Of a stretch of 64,000 nucleotides of DNA, positions 1 to 12,223 are shown piece by piece. The DNA is from Cheiracanthium punctorium. Taxonomy: Eukaryota; Arthropoda; Arachnida; Araneae; Cheiracanthiidae. Position 1 is the first letter of the stretch. Every line of letters starts with the position of its first letter. A model generated the notes under the pieces. It was not told the DNA's origin and ran no database searches. It worked only from the letters and a program-made list of their open reading frames with translations. Both the position numbers and the translations under genes were made by a program. The stretch lies in NCBI GenBank assembly GCA_038373885.1, contig JAWZYV010013286.1, forward strand, positions 434,001 through 498,000. The letters are read 5' to 3'.

Positions 1-1451
1 ATTCTGAGTAATTATTTTCCCTCCAATGGATAGCAAGTCATTGTTAATTTCTAGTATATAAGTTAAAGCATAAACCATGGCAAATGCACTTCCCAGCACA
101 ACTTACAACACGCCTATTCTACGCCAAATAGGACGATGTATCCTCGCCAAATTTGGCGAGATTTTGGGGACAACCTCAAAAAAGGTGTATATCACTATTA
201 ACATCACTTTGAGAGACCTTGTAAAAAAACTTTAACTGTTTTTTCCATCCTTTGAATGAAGATTAAGCTGTTGTAAACATTTATATACTTATTTTACTGT
301 GCTTAAAATCGTTTAATGGCTCTAAACTGCCATAAACCGGGATGTATTAGAAATCTTAAGTTGCTCCTGTAGAAAAATTATAAATGTTACATGAACTATT
401 TTCGATGGAGGGTATTATTTTGTTATCTTTAAAAAATGTATACAGGGTATCCCATAAAGAATAATCTAGGCTTTTATTCCTCAGATATTGATCATAGACA
501 TGTACAATAACCTACAAAGTTACGTCAAAAAAGGTATAGAATTTTGTGGTATCAAATAAAGCTTTCTGGAGATTAAATCTCAATAAATACAAAAGTTGAA
601 TTCTTATACGGCCTTCGCACAAAATTTTCTTATTTAGTAAAATTTGACCCATAGATTAATTGGGTAATGGGCAAAATTTCCGCCTTCCGTCATAAAAATA
701 CTCAGATATATAAAAATAAATATTTGTTGACTTAAACCTCTTAGCAATGCTTCTTGAAAAGGAGGAATCGCACCAGACAATCACGTTTCAGGGGCTGTAC
801 ACAAATTACGAAAAATACATAATACTTTTGCTGTTATATTTATTGTACAGCCCTTTACCAACTTTGTTGAAACACATCTCTCAGACTTTATAGGATGGAA
901 GAATGAAATTTTGTGCATCATCAATTAATGCATGGGACACACTTTATTAATTGGGAATTATTTTTCTACGGGAGCCGAATAAAAATCTATATTTTGTATT
1001 TAGATTTAATCTTCTGAAAATTTTAATACATGTAATAAAACTCTGCACTTTTTTTTCGTAACTTTGTAATTTATTGTGTGTGATCAATATTTAAGATATA
1101 AAAGCCTTGGCCAGTGTTTCTGGGACACTGTGTACATATATATGTACATACACAGAGATATATACACAGATATATATTCTGAAAAGGAAGAACATCTCTA
1201 AAATCCGCTTTAAACAATGAAAGGTGCTTTTGTAAAAGAACTATAAATGCTGAATACACCATTTTCGATAGGGTTCATAGTACAGTACACGTCAATAACA
1301 TATATAAATTTCGTTATAACTGATAAATATTTAAGGAAGTTAGAGCACGGACGTACAGACAGAAAAACCGAAATCATTATCACTTTGTGAACTTTAATGG
1401 AAAGAGTTAAAAATGACCTCCTCGGTATTAGAAGGTCCCACCGTTGTCTGG
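1..1451. other. AT-rich non-coding DNA with a Tc1-like end
   Basis: No gene is visible. TA followed by CAGGGTATCCCATAAAG at 441-459 looks like the outer end of a Tc1/mariner-type MITE. A possible partner, ATGGGACACAC near 931-941, is too diverged to define an element. A 12-base stem, GGGGCTGTACA near 791 against TGTACAGCCC near 845-855, encloses about 45 bases. Short open frames here are AT-rich and unlike known proteins. Confidence 0.45.
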
Positions 1452-1836
1452 TTAACCCTTTAACGCGCAGTATTCCCGCTCTGGGAACACTAAACTCTGA
1501 CGTTTTGACTGTTGCCAGTCACGAAGAATAGATTTGATTTCTATAAAAATAGTTGCCGGTGGCATAGCTCCGCGAGAATCCTTTACTTTTTAGCACGTCA
1601 TTTCCCGTAGAAAAATTGTCACGATTATTTTCAACAGCACTGAGAACAGCTGGATAGATTGCCCAATTCTGAAAAAAAAGGGCAGGCACAGCCAGCTGCG
1701 TCAAAAAAGGGTCTCTAGATCTGCGGCACGCGATGAACGTTCCGATCGTCCACCATCTTGCTGATAGTTAAGTCGAGCGATGGCAACGGCTGCCCTTTTT
1801 TCAGCATTGGGAAAGGGTTGCACCTCAAAGTGTTAA
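1452..1836 (+). mobile_element. piggyBac-type MITE, copy A (internally deleted)
   Basis: TTAA at 1452-1455 and 1833-1836 flanks a 377-bp element beginning CCCTTTAACGCGCAG and ending GCACCTCAAAGTG. Three other copies lie in the window (13.5, 60.8 and 62.7 kb), and shared sequence runs through nearly the whole unit. TTAA duplications plus a CCCTTT...GCGC terminus are the hallmark of piggyBac elements. It carries no transposase. Compared with copies B to D it keeps only one arm of the long internal palindrome: the CCATCTTGCTG arm near 1750 is present and the inverse arm is missing. Same orientation as copy B. Confidence 0.88.
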
Positions 1837-2071
1837 TGCGTCTCGCTAAACTTCAAATAATTAAAATTGTATTCGATTCAATACCTGCTACGAAATCTCA
1901 TTTCATTTTCTGAAGCTGTTTCGATTGGATGCGATAACGGACTTTACGTAACTGGTGGTTCTGACTTTTTCAGGAAATGAAATGAATGTATAATTACCGC
2001 TTTTTTCTTTCAATTTCAACTTGTGTTAGACACGTATTTTATTTTTTATAAATTCCTCTGCCGTATTTAAT

Positions 2072-2232
2072 TACTGTACCAGGGACGTAGCGAGAAAAAA
2101 CTTCGGGGATGCCCAAAGGTGAAAAAGATAGAATTTCTCACAAAAATGCTTGATTTATTGATATCCATTTAACAAACATCCAAAATTTCAGGGGGTGCAC
2201 CGCCCACCCTCGGCTGCGTCCCTGCACTGTAC
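2072..2232. mobile_element. Short hAT-type MITE (145 bp)
   Basis: The element at 2080-2224 begins CAGGGACGTAGCGAG and ends CTCGGCTGCGTCCCTG, which are imperfect inverted repeats. The 8-bp flanks are tactgtac (2072-2079) and cactgtac (2225-2232), matching at seven of eight. An 8-bp duplication is typical of hAT transposons. The interior is close to that of the copy at 29.85-30.01 kb (shared TAGAATTTCTCACAAAAATG). It cannot encode a transposase. Confidence 0.85.
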
Positions 2233-3497
2233 AAACAATTTCTTCTTAATAGTGTTATCAGTATTTTTTAATTGATTCTACTTTATAACTGTGAAGATTA
2301 TAGCCCCAGTATTAGGGAAAATTTTCTAATTGTCAAATCTCATTATTAGTAAAGTATTGTAAATAAATTTTGCCCAATATCCGTCGCCGATGTACTGAGT
2401 TTCAGAAAAAATATTGGTGATTACTAGATGGAAAATAAAAAAAAAGCCATTGATTACAGATTTTGCATTCGATTTTTTACCAACCTATAACCCCAATATT
2501 GACTAAATATTTCACCAATAAAAACTGTCAGTTCGAATGCAGTACAGTGAACCAATTTTAGATCTATGTTTATACTAGATATAGTTAATATAAGATAGTA
2601 TTCAATATTAATACAAGTAAAAGGGCAAGTATTGATTAATGATTTTAATTTAGCAATTCTATCAATATATATCCCTAATATTGAATAAACATTTCACCAA
2701 CATACCTCAATACTGACACAATATTGCGAACGAATATGTTGCCCAAATACCTAATCTTATACCAATTTTGTTTTGTTACTGGGCGAGAAATTAAAATAAG
2801 TAGATTTTCATTAAAAATACCTAATCAACATTGCAGCATCCACCATAATTTTTTTTCTTCCAGAGCTGCACAAGCTCAAAGCTCTTTCTCTCAGCAGATA
2901 CAGCACCATCCACTTGAACGTGAAAAAATTCAGCCGCGCTTTCAGCTATTATTGACTACTGAAGAATTTCCTCATTCTTTTCTAACTTCATTATCCTTCC
3001 AGAAAAGGATCTCCTTTTTTTCCATGGAATGATCAAGGTACATAATCGCTGTCTTTGTTCGATTATGTAAGGTTTTCGATATTTTTTCCCCCCGTGTCTC
3101 GAACATATTTTCTTTTTGTAACCTCACTTACAGCAGCGAAATCATTAACTCTCGCACTGGATCATTCACGGTACAATGAGCCTCTTTCCCTAGAAAACTG
3201 CAATTTTTAAAAAATGATATCTCATCTTAAAAACAATTAAAGAGACTTGGTTGTAAAAATAATTTAATGGAAGCGGAAGGTATGAAAATTCCGAAATTTG
3301 AAAAAAATTGGAATAATATTCTTGAATTAATTATAATACGGTAAGCGGGCGTTTCAATGTGGCATTTGGCTGTATTCTCTTTTTCTGTAGTTCTTCCAAT
3401 CTTTTAATGTTGCAGTAGGATTACCGAAATGGACTAACTTTGGGTAACTTAAGTTGAAAATTGATAATATATGTCTGTTTATATATATATAGCTAGA
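2233..3497. other. AT-rich non-coding DNA with degenerate internal repeats
   Basis: No gene is supported. Two stretches near 2490-2535 and 2660-2705 share a pattern (ccaatattgactaaatattt, then ctaatattgaataaacattt, each followed by caccaa), suggesting an old duplication about 170 bp apart. A 102-codon open frame at 2724-3032 shows no recognisable motif and is judged to be chance. Confidence 0.4.
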
Positions 3498-3560
3498 TAT
3501 AGTCGACTCCGGTTATAGTGAATCTCTGGAACCGGCAAATTTCGTTCACTAAAAGCGAAG
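3498..3560 (+). mobile_element. Possible pogo/Tigger-like transposon end
   Basis: The stretch ATAGTCGACTCCGGTTATAG followed by GTGAATCTCTGGAACCGG and a second CACTAAAAGCGAAG resembles pogo/Tigger termini, which read CAGT...CTCGNTTAT and carry a nearby inverted half-repeat. No opposite end was found, so this is at best a fragment. Confidence 0.3.
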
Positions 3561-5518
3561 TGTGTGCAGATGAGCAAGAAATGCATTATATACATAAGTA
3601 AAAAATAGTGTTTTATACCCGCACTGAATATGTAAATAAATCAAACATAATTAATCGTATTTATGTCTTATTTCTCCTAAGTGTTACAACAATTTGGGAG
3701 ATTCCATTCAATTAGCCGGAAAGTGCTATAGTCAATCAAGCAATAGCGATCAGTGGTAATCCTAAACCTGTGCTTCTTTCTGGTAAGAATGAGAATGAAA
3801 AAAGTTGCATGTTTCTTCTTCATTGTGGATGCGTGGGTGTCACGGGCTTTCATGCAGCGTAGAAAAGATGAGCTTATCTTTTAAGCACTAGGGGTATCGG
3901 AGAAAAGAAGTACGGTGTCCTAAAGAGCTCTTTTTGAAAATAGTTGTTCTCAAAAATATAAACAGAATACACTCACGCTATTTAAATAGTGGCTAGTACC
4001 GGGGCCTTCGCTATTAGTAACGGGCCTGCGCGTGTATTTCGATGAGTCATCCAAAGAGGCCTACGGATGCTCGCGTCTTCCCGTATACATCAAGCAATTT
4101 TTAAGCTTTCCGATGCTTTGAAACGTTATTAAATGTAGTTTTAAGTAGTGATTGTGTTACTAATTCAAGTACGAACTCATTAACAGTTTCTTTACTATGA
4201 TACACGCGGACATTAAAGTAAATAGATGCATGTAATTTGAAGGAAAAACAAAGTAGTGCTCACTCTCATGAAGCATTATTTTAGCTTGAATTTTAATATA
4301 CATGAAAAAATTAAGCTGACTTTTAGTATACATTAAAGTAAACGAATACACAAATGATACAGACATTTTTATGCATTTCTTTATACTGAATGTTTAAGTT
4401 TCACATTTTCAAAGCTGTTACAACCATTATTACTTTTAAAATAAATTTAACTAGTAGTTATTAAATTTTCATTTATTAAATATTGTTCGGTTAATATATT
4501 AACAAAATATATGACAAGGAGCTGAAATAGAATTTAAAATATTTGATATTTACAATTCACGTATACAAAATTTAAGCACTGATATACTATTTAATTTTTA
4601 ATCTTTTGTAAGGTGTAGGTAGAAGAATGTTTGCTATAATTATAAATACAACCTGTGCACTGCATGTCCTTGGTATTTACATGAAAAATAATGTAAATTA
4701 ATTTAACGAGAAACATTTAGAATGAATTACAAAATAAAGGGTGTCCCATAAATAATAGTAGGAACTAAAAGGGGAGATAAAATATATCAAAAGGATTAAG
4801 AATAACGTAACAGTGTATGATAAAACACGTTTGTTAACTGTTTTTATTTTGGTTAGTTCAAATGAGTTTATTTATCGAAAATTTTACCATTCGAAATGAA
4901 AATGATTTATAATTTTCAGTGTTAGTTCCATATATTTTTTCTTCTCCAAAGAAAAATAATAAATTTTAGAAAACCATACTAGGAAATACCACTAATATTC
5001 CAACACCTCTTTTTTTAAGTTATTATTAACTGGCGATTGAAAACAAATGTTTTCGTCCCTGCATTGCTGTATATTAGGGTTGTAGCTTTAAAAAAAAAAA
5101 ACTGCTCCACGGACTTTGAATACAAATTAAGATAAACTAACAGCTCTAGGACTTGAAAAATTTCAAGATCCCTTTTCACAAGTTGCGCTAAACACTGTAG
5201 TAAACTAAAAACAAACGATCCCTGAATTAATTATTTTTTATTATAGCCATTATCTAAATGGAACTTTGAATTTGAGTATAATGAACGCTTATACAAAATA
5301 TTAACTTCAACTAAAGTTTCTACATAAACATGTGCAAAAATTAATAACATATTTTACAGTACTTCTGCACTGAAACCAATATCACACATTTAGTGCATTT
5401 ATAATAAATGATAAGTGACATTTTCAACTGAAAGATTTAAACAGATAAGAATGTCTAACTAGTATTACGCTAGTACACAGCAAAAAGAAACAGTGTTCGC
5501 AATATCCCAAATGGGAAC
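3561..5518. other. AT-rich non-coding DNA
   Basis: No gene or complete element is visible. AAAGGGTGTCCCATAAATAA at 4737-4756 resembles the Tc1-type end at 443, but no partner end was found. The remainder is A/T-biased sequence with homopolymer runs. Confidence 0.4.
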
Positions 5519-5556
5519 GCCGTGCACATCGGCAGCTCTATCACCTCTCGATGGGC
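5519..5556 (+). repeat. Short LTR-derived fragment
   Basis: The piece beginning CGCCGTGCACATCGGCAGCT and continuing CTATCACCTCTCGATGGG nearly matches the part of the solo LTR at 6806-6842 and its counterpart at 56649-56687. Homology stops on both sides after about 38 bases. It may be a relic of an older LTR copy or a shared promoter-proximal motif. Confidence 0.55.
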
Positions 5557-5750
5557 CCGTAAAATTAAGATTAAAAAGGAGCTTGAAAATAGTACTTCAG
5601 AAAAAAAGAAAGCTGTATCGCCAAACTATCTATGTACCATGTTGCAAATTTATTTTCTAAAAAACAGAGCAGAACACCAGTTTCGCTATCTTGCCTACAG
5701 AATGCAGCAGTGGACCATGTATGCTATGTAAAACCAAACATACTGAAGAC

Positions 5751-6346
5751 TAAAGGTGCTATCACACGAGAGCTCTACGCACTGCAAAATGCACGTACAA
5801 CACTTTTGTACTGCAGTTTTGCCCTTCAGTCAGGCGAAAACCGTTGTGTGATAGTATTTCCCTTGACACCGGACTGTTTCGAACAATGTTGAAAAATGTT
5901 TGGTATGAATGGCGAAATCAGCCAATCAGAGCTCTAGACACTGTCCACACCTTCATTCAAGATGGCGACCTCCATGCCTGCAATGTGGACGGCGGAAATA
6001 GAAGCAGATTTTATTTTCGAAGTGCAAATCAAAAACCTTTATAAACTTTTTTACTGTATTTACTTTAAAATGAACCTTCGAATTCCACCGTCAATGTCAA
6101 TGTTCGAATGCACGGGGCGCGACAGGACGAGTGATTTTTGTGACAAAAACAGCGATGACGTAATAACTGTTTTGTCACAAAACGAGCGATAACGTCACCA
6201 AATCGGCAACCCCGTGCCAATCCACCAGGTCGTTTTCTTGCCTTGCAATACAACCCTATACCTTGCTTTTGACAAGAAAAATGAAAGCCGAAAGAGTTGT
6301 ACGAGCATTTTGAAGAGCGAAAATGCGTCGTCTGATAACGGCTTAA
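5751..6346. mobile_element. PIF/Harbinger-type MITE (590 bp)
   Basis: TAA at 5751-5753 and 6344-6346 flanks an element starting AGGTGCTATCACACGAG. Its end, read on the other strand, starts AGCCGTTATCAGACGAC. Subterminal similarity continues about 50 bp inward: both arms contain CAAAATGC followed by CGTACAAC. A 3-bp TAA/TTA duplication with a TIR containing TATCACAC fits PIF/Harbinger. No DDE transposase is encoded; the overlapping short frames are fortuitous. The interior holds a second ATCACAC motif (inverse) near 5845-5855, and the stretch CCAATCAGAGCTC resembles the Harbinger MITE at 25.3-25.9 kb. Confidence 0.8.
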
Positions 6347-6420
6347 CAGGTGGTACTAAGTTACCCTGAATGACTATGATTCAGCTAGTGTATTATATAA
6401 TATATAAGGTATGTATGTAT

Positions 6421-7325
6421 TGTTGCAGAAACCTCTGCTTGTTTCCTGGGTTCGTCGTTCTAAAGTCCTATCGGTGTAGAAAGTTCTAGTAAAAAGTCCA
6501 CTCGTCAGGATGGTAAACGAAATTTATTACTTCTAGAACTTCGTCGAACAATCAGCTGTACAAGATTCACAAGCACAGTCAAACAGCAATGTGCTTTAAA
6601 CAGTCCGCTTAAATCTTAAGCTCTCACAAATGCTGTAATTCTCACACAAAATAAAACACATCCACAGGTAAAAATTTAGTGGAAATATTCGATGGATAAC
6701 ACTAACAGTGCCTCAAGACTCAGCAATCGAGAATTTACACACAACACTTAAATTCAAAGCTTCATAAACAAGCGCGAAAACATCGCTTCTATCACAGAGC
6801 AAAGCGCCGTGCACATCGGCAGCTCTATCAGCTCTGAATGGGAGATCACACTGAACTCTCAGGGCAGTGCGCGCTAGTATTTATAGAGAAGGCAGAAGCT
6901 ACGAGGAGCTTCGAGAAAAGTCTATTTCTCGAAGATTCTACATAAAGCGAGAATTTTGATTACGTCATCGAAGAGAAATGTTAGGTTATGTGTTTTTAAT
7001 GCAGAAAAACAAACTTTCAGGCCCCATTGGGAAAATCGCGCCAAATGAGCAAAATGTCGCCAAGCATGGAGACTTTTGGCGAAATATCGCCAAATTTGGC
7101 ACCAAAAATAAGTCCCCTAAAAGTGGAGTGACTGAAGGCCTAGGACCAATATTTCTCGAGATTTCTAGAAACTGCATGCATTTGAATGGGAAACCTCCGT
7201 ATCTCCGGTTTTAGTTGACCGATTTTGATGCAACAAATTGCAAAATTTATCTATTTGAAGCGTAGAATACGAATTTGAAACTATTTTAAGCCCAGAATAG
7301 CGGGTCGCCCCGAAAATTCGTAACA
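6421..7325 (+). mobile_element. Solo LTR, copy 1 (905 bp)
   Basis: The unit opens TGTTGCAGAA and closes TTCGTAACA, the TG...CA pattern of long terminal repeats. A second full copy lies at 56268-57162. A TATA-like TATTTATA at 6878-6885 marks the probable U3/R promoter. Flanks are gtat and gtgt, a 4-bp duplication with one change. No primer-binding site, gag or pol follows, so this is a solo LTR left by recombination between the two LTRs of a retrotransposon. A 4-5 bp duplication suits the Gypsy or BEL class, which cannot be chosen from the LTR alone. Near the 3' end it carries repeated CGCCAA motifs (about 7030-7100). Confidence 0.88.
6878..6885 (+). promoter_or_regulatory. TATA-like box of solo LTR 1
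   Basis: TATTTATA lies about 457 bases into the LTR and is conserved at the same relative place in copy 2 (56729-56736). It is the likely core promoter of the ancestral element. Present activity is unknown. Confidence 0.5.
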
Positions 7326-7329
7326 GTGT

Positions 7330-9386
7330 GTATAATATAGGCTTTAACAACGATTTCCATTTAAAGACAAACTATTTCGCATATAGTCTCATCTCCTGCG
7401 CTGTAGAAAAAGTAATATTTAAACAGCGGAATTTCTGTTTAACGAAGAATTTTTCTTTTCTTAGCATAAAAGCTTTTCAATCCAGTCTTCAGCAGAATAA
7501 GGAAATAGGTTTAATTTTTTAATATTCAAATATTTTCTCCGTTTCTCAGCAGCTGATTGCGTTTGCAAGTTACAGGAATCAGCAATAATTTATTTACAGT
7601 ATCAAGGTCTATAAAAAAATTTTAATTAGATTTTTTTAAAACACTAACAAGTAGGTATATCAGCAAGTTTACGATTTTTTAAGCCATGTACAGTGGTTGA
7701 TGAGATCGATCTCTCACGTCAACCAAGGCATGAGCATGGGACACGTCACTAAAGTGACGTCACATTTCTGCAAATTCTGTTTAAGGACGCTCTAACGTCT
7801 AAAAACGTTTGATCGTTGTTCTTTGAAAGGCTTTAAATAGATTATCAACAAGTACATAATAGTAAGTGTCACCTTTACGAATATTTATGAACAAAGTCGG
7901 ATGCTGTTCCATATGCATGTAATTTCCTTTCCCAACCTTTCCCAAATAAATACATATTTTCATTTTTGTGTAAAATATCAATTTTTGATGTAAGATGCCT
8001 CGTTTACGAAGTGCAAGATAATTTTTAAAAGGTATTTTAATGGATATTTTCCTTTATAGATATAAACGGAACTAAATTTAGTCCATCAACAAAATTTAAT
8101 TCGACTGAAAACGAATTTCTCAGCAGCGTACTAAAAATACTGCATATTACAAACATTGTAACTTGTTATATATTTTCATACAAGGTGCTTTATAAAAATG
8201 TTTAGACACTTTCAACTGTCTTAAAAAATTTATTTTCCGTCCTACCAGATTAAATGTCTGGGGAAAAGTAACTTTGTGTTCCAAATGCATGCATAGATCA
8301 TCGAGTTTCCTGCATGCTCTCCACACGTTACGCTGCTCTGTATTTTCTTACGAGGCGCAGTAAAAAATTAGGTGTACCACGTAACTTGGGCATACTTCGG
8401 GAAGAGATTCAAGCACGGATCTCAGAAATATAATTGGACACTTTCGTGTGAAGTAAAGCGACATGTACATTTACTTTATCCGCCATATGAAACATTTAGT
8501 TTGACCAGAAAGTACACTTATTTCTCAAGTTGGATTGCAGCCTTATATTCCCAGAAATTTAAATAAATTTAATTTCCAGTATCCTGGTATATAGGTTGGA
8601 AAATAAATCTGTGATAGTTCAAAGAGTGTATACATTTTTTGGTGAACCCGGTATTTATAGAAAAAGCGTAATTATTTATGCTCTTTGAAAATTGAACTCT
8701 TTTAAATATATTTTTTCATTCCCTTTTATATAAAATAATTACATTTTGTTTGAATAACACTGTTTCCGTTTACTTCCTTGTATAAAAGCGTATTTCACAC
8801 TTCTCTTAAATGGATTTGTTACAACCTTCGAGTTTCAATATAAATGATACACTACAAAATTGTAATTCGGAAGAATTTATACAAAAGATATTAATTAAAA
8901 AGCTCGACTAATATATTTTTCTTTGACAAATATTTCAAATTTCATCATTCAAAATAGTGTTAAATATTATTTGAATGTCTGGATGAATAGAATATTTCCT
9001 TTTATCATTAATAATTAATTAATTAATTTTGCTTTACAATAAAATATCTTTGCTCTTAAAAAAAGAGTAAATACTTATTTCAGTGCTCAACTAATAAGTT
9101 TTTTCTAAATACAGTAACTTGCTAGTAACTAATAAGTTTTCGAACAATGCAAAATATAATTACCACAGCGAAATTTCTAAGTCAACGCCAATGAATACTT
9201 TCAAAAAAGACTAAAATATTTCTATACTGATTGTAAAAATGTTAGATATGATTTCTTAAAAGCCTCAGTTTTATGCAGTATGGAACAGAATATCAACATT
9301 CAGACAATCTCGTAGCATAATATCAAATCGTTTTCCCTATACAAAATGCATTCCCTTTATTTTTACTAGATTTACATAGAGCTACA
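7330..9386. other. AT-rich non-coding DNA
   Basis: No gene or complete mobile element is visible. A CRE-like TGACGTCA occurs within AAAGTGACGTCACATTT near 7750-7766, close to a second CACGTCAC; this could be chance. The rest is A/T-biased. Confidence 0.4.
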
Positions 9387-9602
9387 GCCCCACCATGGCC
9401 GAGTGGATAAGACATTGAAGATGGTAGATGGCTGAAATGTAGAGGTCTAGGATTTTGGCCTGCCGTGCTGATGGTCTGGAGTTTTGGACGGTTTTCTCCA
9501 GATGGAACGCGAATATGTGTTAGAACCCTTTAAAAGTCTTCCTCCCAAGGCAGATACCCCTCGTGTAAGTTTGCTTTAAGAAACACAATGCAAAGCAATG
9601 AT
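9387..9602 (+). mobile_element. tRNA-derived SINE, family 1, copy 1
   Basis: The head contains ATGGCCGAGTGGATAAGAC (9396-9414), a good polymerase III A box of Leu/Ser tRNA type, and GGTCTAGGATTTTGG near 9443, a decayed B box. A tRNA-unrelated body follows: GGTCTGGAGTTTTGGACGG, then TTTTCTCCAGATGGAACGCG. The same body recurs on the minus strand at 18.0-18.2 and 25.15-25.33 kb, so it is a dispersed family. SINEs encode nothing and depend on LINE machinery. The 3' limit is uncertain because the copies diverge after about 9600. Confidence 0.82.
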
Positions 9603-9869
9603 GCGAAGGTAAGCAGCTATCTCTCTTTATCAACGAAAGGAATCCCTTTTGTTGATTTCCCTTCAGAAATCTTGTTTTCTCAAGCTGAAATGATTGAAAT
9701 ACATCACATTCAGAATGTTAGACTAATACCTTTACAAAAACGTATGTTCACCAGGCTTCGCAGGTAACCTAGCTAGCCTAAAGAATTGATTATATTTCAG
9801 TCAACTTGGAGTGTGTTTTTCCATGACATACAAAACAAATCGTTTTAACCTCTAACGCTACAACCACAT

Positions 9870-10486
9870 GTAGGGGAGACTTGGGTCAAAAACAAGACTG
9901 ATCAATATTCACATTTCGCATGGAATGCATGGCATATTTCTTACAACAGTCAAGTGATGGCAGTATGCTACAGGGTCCTCGAATAATTCAAGGACGGAAA
10001 CTGGAAAGAAATCAGTTGAAATATCTGCGCTCTGTGATTTATAGCGTATTTTTGTTGTTCCGGAGTAAAAAGGTGCTCCGTTAAGTTTTCGCTCTTTACA
10101 AATTCTCTCCTAATTATGTAACTCATTGGATAGTATATTTTTCTGATGCACGATATCTTCAAGAAGTGCGATTAGAAATGTCATGCCAAATATATCTGCA
10201 ATTTCATTATAAGTAAGCACTTTCAATATTCTTTGTCAAATTCAATATGTATAACTTATATTTTGCATTTCACTCAGGTTGGGTCATTTTTAACATAGTA
10301 TTCAATGACGTAAATACATTAAAATTCTAATCGTCAAGTCAACTTTTATTCCAAAATTGCATTTATGCAATTGTTTTCAAAGGTTCTGTGATGTCCAGCT
10401 CAAATTTGCATTCGGCTTTTGAATTAAGTTATGTAAATATTCATAAAAATGCGTAATACGTTACAACTGACCCCGGTCTCACCTAC
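9870..10486. mobile_element. Unclassified element with about 22-bp inverted ends
   Basis: GTAGGGGAGACTTGGGTCA at the left is the inverse of TGACCCCGGTCTCACCTAC at the right, with about three mismatches. The interior is AT-rich and non-coding, and it repeats a GGGTCA motif near 10279. No clear target duplication was found, so exact ends and superfamily are open. The termini recall in style the GGGAGAGATGGACC element at 39.2 kb. Confidence 0.55.
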
Positions 10487-11181
10487 TGTGAAACTCAGCC
10501 CCAAATTGTTCTTTTCGGTTTTAATATTTCAGTACTTAAATTAGCAAAATTTCAACAGCCCAATATCTTGAATAAATAATACCAGTTGTGTTGAGATTAC
10601 TTTGGATTAATTGCTTTTTCCTTGTTCCTGTGAATAACCGGAACTTGACATGCTAACTGGGCAAATATGGGAAATAAGTAAAACTAAGACATACCATATT
10701 TCGTAAGTTTTATGAAGTTTATAGTAAATGTCTTTTTAAGTTACTGAACAAGATTTCAGAGTAAAACCCTTAATTGTTGCAATTTAAATGTAAGGTTCAT
10801 TGGATTCGCATATGCCTTCGATTCGAGTAAATAAAGTAGTAGATTTTTTAAAAAGGCCTTTTACATAAAAAACAATTGCACGATTTTTGCACATCCGTTA
10901 GGTAAAATATTTTATTTGTACTTGATATGTTGCAAAAAAAAAATAAATAAGCTAATTTTTAAAAAATCTTCGTTTATGTTTAAGTTATTTTTGTTAATTT
11001 AAATTTGAAATATTTGACTGAGCTGTTCCAAAGCTCTGTTAGTATGTCACTTTTAATAGACAGTACTGATAAATTCTAGATGGTAAAAAAACTTAAAATA
11101 CTATATATAGAATTCTCAACTTTAATCCATTTTAATCCTGTTTTAAATGTTAATACAATATTTTTTGCCGACAGTTATTTG
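10487..11181. other. AT-rich non-coding DNA
   Basis: No gene, element end or structured repeat was recognised. Base composition is strongly A/T. Confidence 0.4.
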
Positions 11182-11393
11182 AGCTTAAATTTTGCTAATG
11201 CGATTTGTAACCTCTGATATTGTAATATGCATTTAACTTTATGTGTAATCATTGTGATTTCTAATTCAATTGAGAAGTAATAGTAAAATATTAAAAGTAT
11301 ATACTGAAATTAAAAAAATAAATTGCATACATTACACTGGAATCAAATTCTTTTTATTTCTAGATCTTGGATACGCATATCAACTACCTACTT
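11182..11393 (+). repeat. Duplicated non-coding segment, unit 1
   Basis: From AGCTTAAATTTTGCTAATGC to CATATCAACTACCTACTT this segment matches 12011-12223 in the same orientation with scattered differences. Shared landmarks include GTAACCTCTGATATTGTAA and CAATTCAATTGAGAAGTAA. No long open frame, inverted ends or duplication of target sequence is seen. It is probably a local tandem duplication with about 0.83 kb period whose intervening parts have diverged. Confidence 0.75.
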
Positions 11394-12010
11394 CATTTTC
11401 GATAAATAAATATCTTTTAATCTCTAATTCTTCCTTAATATTCTGCAAGAACATATGATAGATCCTTAGAAAATGAAACTAGTTGTAATTAATATTTACA
11501 TCTCATCTATAAATATTCTCTTGGTTGAACAAAAGTTTATTTGTGATTACTTCCTTCAGAGTCTTTTTGCATGCCTATCAGCTTAACCTATTGATTAAGA
11601 TCCATTCACTACGGTATGTTTAGAAAACATATCCCAACAAAAGATAATTGAAGACATCCGTCATTCTGTGGTTTCGAACTAAAGGAAGCATATTCCTGCC
11701 CTAAGTTCCATCCAAACCGAAATCTTTCCATCGCTCATTGAAAAAGCCGGGATTCTGTAACAGCTTTTAGTAAGCGAATGTTATAGTCAATCAAACATAA
11801 TTCTCATACTTATCTCTTTTGACAGCTACATATGAATTCCCTTATAGGATCACCATCAGCATCATCATGATCCTTCTTTGAGTTTGATTGCTTTCCAATG
11901 AACGATTCACGAAACAAAAGCGTCTCTCGTTCTCTCTTCCTCATAATAAACAAGGAACGAAAAAGGAAAGTTAGTAATATATTTATTGTGCTTTAAATAC
12001 ATGATATTGA

Positions 12011-12223
12011 AGCTTAAATTTTGCTAATGCGATCTGTAACCTCTGATATTGTAACATGCATTCAATTTTATATGTGATCATTAAAATTTCCAATTCAATT
12101 GAGAAGTAAAAATAAAACGTTTAAAGTATATATTGAAATTTAAAAAATAAATTGCATACTTTACACTAGAAGCAATTTTTTTTTTCATTTTTACATCTTC
12201 GATATGCATATCAACTGCCTACT
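12011..12223 (+). repeat. Duplicated non-coding segment, unit 2
   Basis: Direct repeat of 11182-11393. The best preserved parts are the first 60 bases and the final CATATCAACTGCCTACTT. A run of CTAAGTG variants (12250-12295) follows it and is not present after unit 1. Confidence 0.75.

Noticed and set aside
140..165. CGCCAAATTTGGCG resembling part of the solo LTR
   Set aside because: The match is about 14 bases of a self-complementary motif and does not extend.
7740..7770. CRE-like TGACGTCA as a promoter element
   Set aside because: No transcription unit, TATA box or second conserved site nearby.
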